This document shows, in pieces, positions 14,266-15,195 of a DNA stretch of 15,195 nucleotides. The notes under the pieces were generated by a model. It saw only the letters and a list, made by a program, of their open reading frames with translations. It searched no databases and was not told the origin of the DNA. Source of the DNA: an uncultured bacterium (lineage in GTDB: Bacteria > Cyanobacteriota > Vampirovibrionia > Gastranaerophilales > Gastranaerophilaceae); assembly GCA_948742005.1 (NCBI GenBank), contig CAPYQR010000007.1, positions 1,820 through 17,014 on the forward strand. The letters are read 5' to 3'. Every line of letters begins with the position of its first letter. The first letter of the stretch is position 1. The position numbers were made by a program, and so were the translations under genes.

Positions 14266-14301
14266 ATTAAAATTTTATCATACGCAAAACTAAATTATCA
14301 A
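14266..14301 (-). promoter_or_regulatory. uvrA promoter, predicted leaderless, inside the rseP end
   Basis: On the minus strand TTGATA (14301-14296), 18 bp, then TG-A-TAAAAT (14280-14272, an extended -10) and 6 nt to the ATG. The -35 overlaps the rseP stop codon. It would give uvrA a promoter independent of rseP. Confidence 0.6.
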
Positions 14302-15195
14302 AACTTCTTGGTAACAAGCGCAAAAATGTCGTTGTAGCAGATACTTACCATTAAAATTATAAGCAAAAAGAAGAAAAAGTTCGTTATTTTTTCGCTTAAT
14401 TCGCGGTCGGGTTTTTTTCCTGTTATTTTTTCAATTAATAAAAACAAAACATGCCCGCCATCAAGCGCAGGAATAGGCAGCATATTCATAATTGCAAGAT
14501 TCATGCTTATCATTGCCGTTAATAAAATACCGTCTAAAAATCCTTTAGATGCAATTATATCTCCGCCGACTTTAACAACGGCAATAACTCCATGCATATC
14601 AGATGCACTGACTTTTCCCGTGAATAATTGCCATAGGCTGAAAAGCATTGTTGCGGTTGTTGTATAAATATAATCAAAAGATTTTGTTATTATATCGCCT
14701 AAAGTTTTTGTCGGAGTGAAAATTTCTTCAACTTTCAGAGTAATTCCAAAAAGCCCCTCTTTATAAACTTCGATATTTTCAATATCTATTTCCTTGTTGT
14801 TTCTTAAAACTGTTATTTTAACAGGCTTGTATGTATCACTTAGGGAATATGCAAGGTCTTGAAGTGTTATTTCATCATCTGCCGAAATTTTATAAGTAAC
14901 TTCATCATAAACTCTATCCCTTAATTCAATTTGCTTTTTAGACAGTTGAATTCCATCTTTTTTATATTTTTCCAACCCCTCTAAAACATTTTGGCTGACT
15001 TTTAAGGGTGTTTCGAGTTTTGTCAAAGGAAGAATCACCACTTCTCCCTGCGGGATGATTTTATCTTCCTGTCTTATTCTGGGGTTTAATTCTTTTAATT
15101 CAATTAAATTTTGTTCATATAAAGATTTTTGCGCGTAATCATCAAAAAGTTTTGAATTTTTAGCAAAAAATGAAAGCTCATAAAGAGTATTTATC
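14298..15195 (-). CDS. rseP: Site-2 protease RseP (M50 family), C-terminal part
   Basis: The last 298 codons of a membrane-embedded zinc metalloprotease of the RseP/S2P family, which cleaves anti-sigma factors and signal-peptide remnants within the membrane. The frame is open to the window edge; the GTG at 15041 is internal. Visible features are the end of the PDZ-like region (YKPVKITVLRNNKEIDIENIEV), the FTGKVSASDMHGVIAV segment typical of RseP, and the second zinc-ligand motif MNMLPIPALDGGH with its LDG. Two C-terminal membrane helices follow, the last at FFFFLLIILMVSICY. The HExxH motif lies outside the window. uvrA follows 32 nt after the stop on the same strand, with its own promoter. 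Confidence 0.93.
   Translation of the reverse strand, partial: INTLYELSFFAKNSKLFDDYAQKSLYEQNLIELKELNPRIRQEDKIIPQGEVVILPLTKLETPLKVSQNVLEGLEKYKKDGIQLSKKQIELRDRVYDEVTYKISADDEITLQDLAYSLSDTYKPVKITVLRNNKEIDIENIEVYKEGLFGITLKVEEIFTPTKTLGDIITKSFDYIYTTTATMLFSLWQLFTGKVSASDMHGVIAVVKVGGDIIASKGFLDGILLTAMISMNLAIMNMLPIPALDGGHVLFLLIEKITGKKPDRELSEKITNFFFFLLIILMVSICYNDIFALVTKKF

Noticed and set aside
14266..14301. SOS box at uvrA
   Set aside because: No GAAC-N4-GTTC or RGTAC-type palindrome lies near the predicted uvrA promoter.

Overview
The window is AT-rich chromosomal DNA from a bacterium. Recognisable housekeeping genes are the 3' end of tsaD, dnaK, a COG2509-type flavoprotein, a DUF2344 protein followed by an RNase E/G, uvrA, and the 3' end of rseP. 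The DnaK sequence, and an RNase E with a compact catalytic half and a basic, disordered tail, look most like the non-photosynthetic relatives of cyanobacteria (Vampirovibrionia/Melainabacteria, Gastranaerophilales-like). A low-GC Firmicute is the main alternative. The assignment rests on sequence resemblance only.

Layout. Bases 1-540 hold the tsaD 3' end and a strong terminator. Bases 681-2250 are an island of very small genes, nearly all DNA-binding. Two related XRE regulators and a Cys-containing small protein lie on the minus strand. Facing them is a plus-strand operon of HTH, ribbon-helix-helix (RHH) and HTH proteins; the RHH gene is only 53 codons. The divergent promoters share their -35 region and are flanked by inverted repeats. 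dnaK follows with its own terminator. Next is a HAD-like protein that has lost the second Asp of its catalytic DxD motif. Bases 4882-6185 hold a minus-strand group of small genes, one apparently split by a one-base frameshift in a T run. They are divergent from an XRE regulator, with LexA-like palindromes between. Bases 6200-6385 carry a probable structured non-coding RNA with its own promoter and a junction of nested helices. A flavoprotein gene follows on the minus strand, then an intergenic region with an orphan terminator. The probable operon at 8150-11421 holds a small helical protein, the DUF2344 protein, RNase E/G and a signal-peptide/TM protein. Finally uvrA and rseP run leftward on the minus strand.

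Two patterns cut across the window. Six genes (starts at 923-, 1202-, 1651+, 5815-, 5910+ and 14265-) have a -10-like hexamer ending exactly 6 nt before the ATG and no clear Shine-Dalgarno, which predicts leaderless mRNAs. Other genes (1515-, dnaK, the HAD gene, the flavoprotein, rne, the GTG gene at 10921) have normal AAGGAG- or AAAGGA-type sites. The promoter of the structured RNA and that of the HTH-RHH-HTH operon have the same architecture: TAGTCA, 17 bp, TATAAT.
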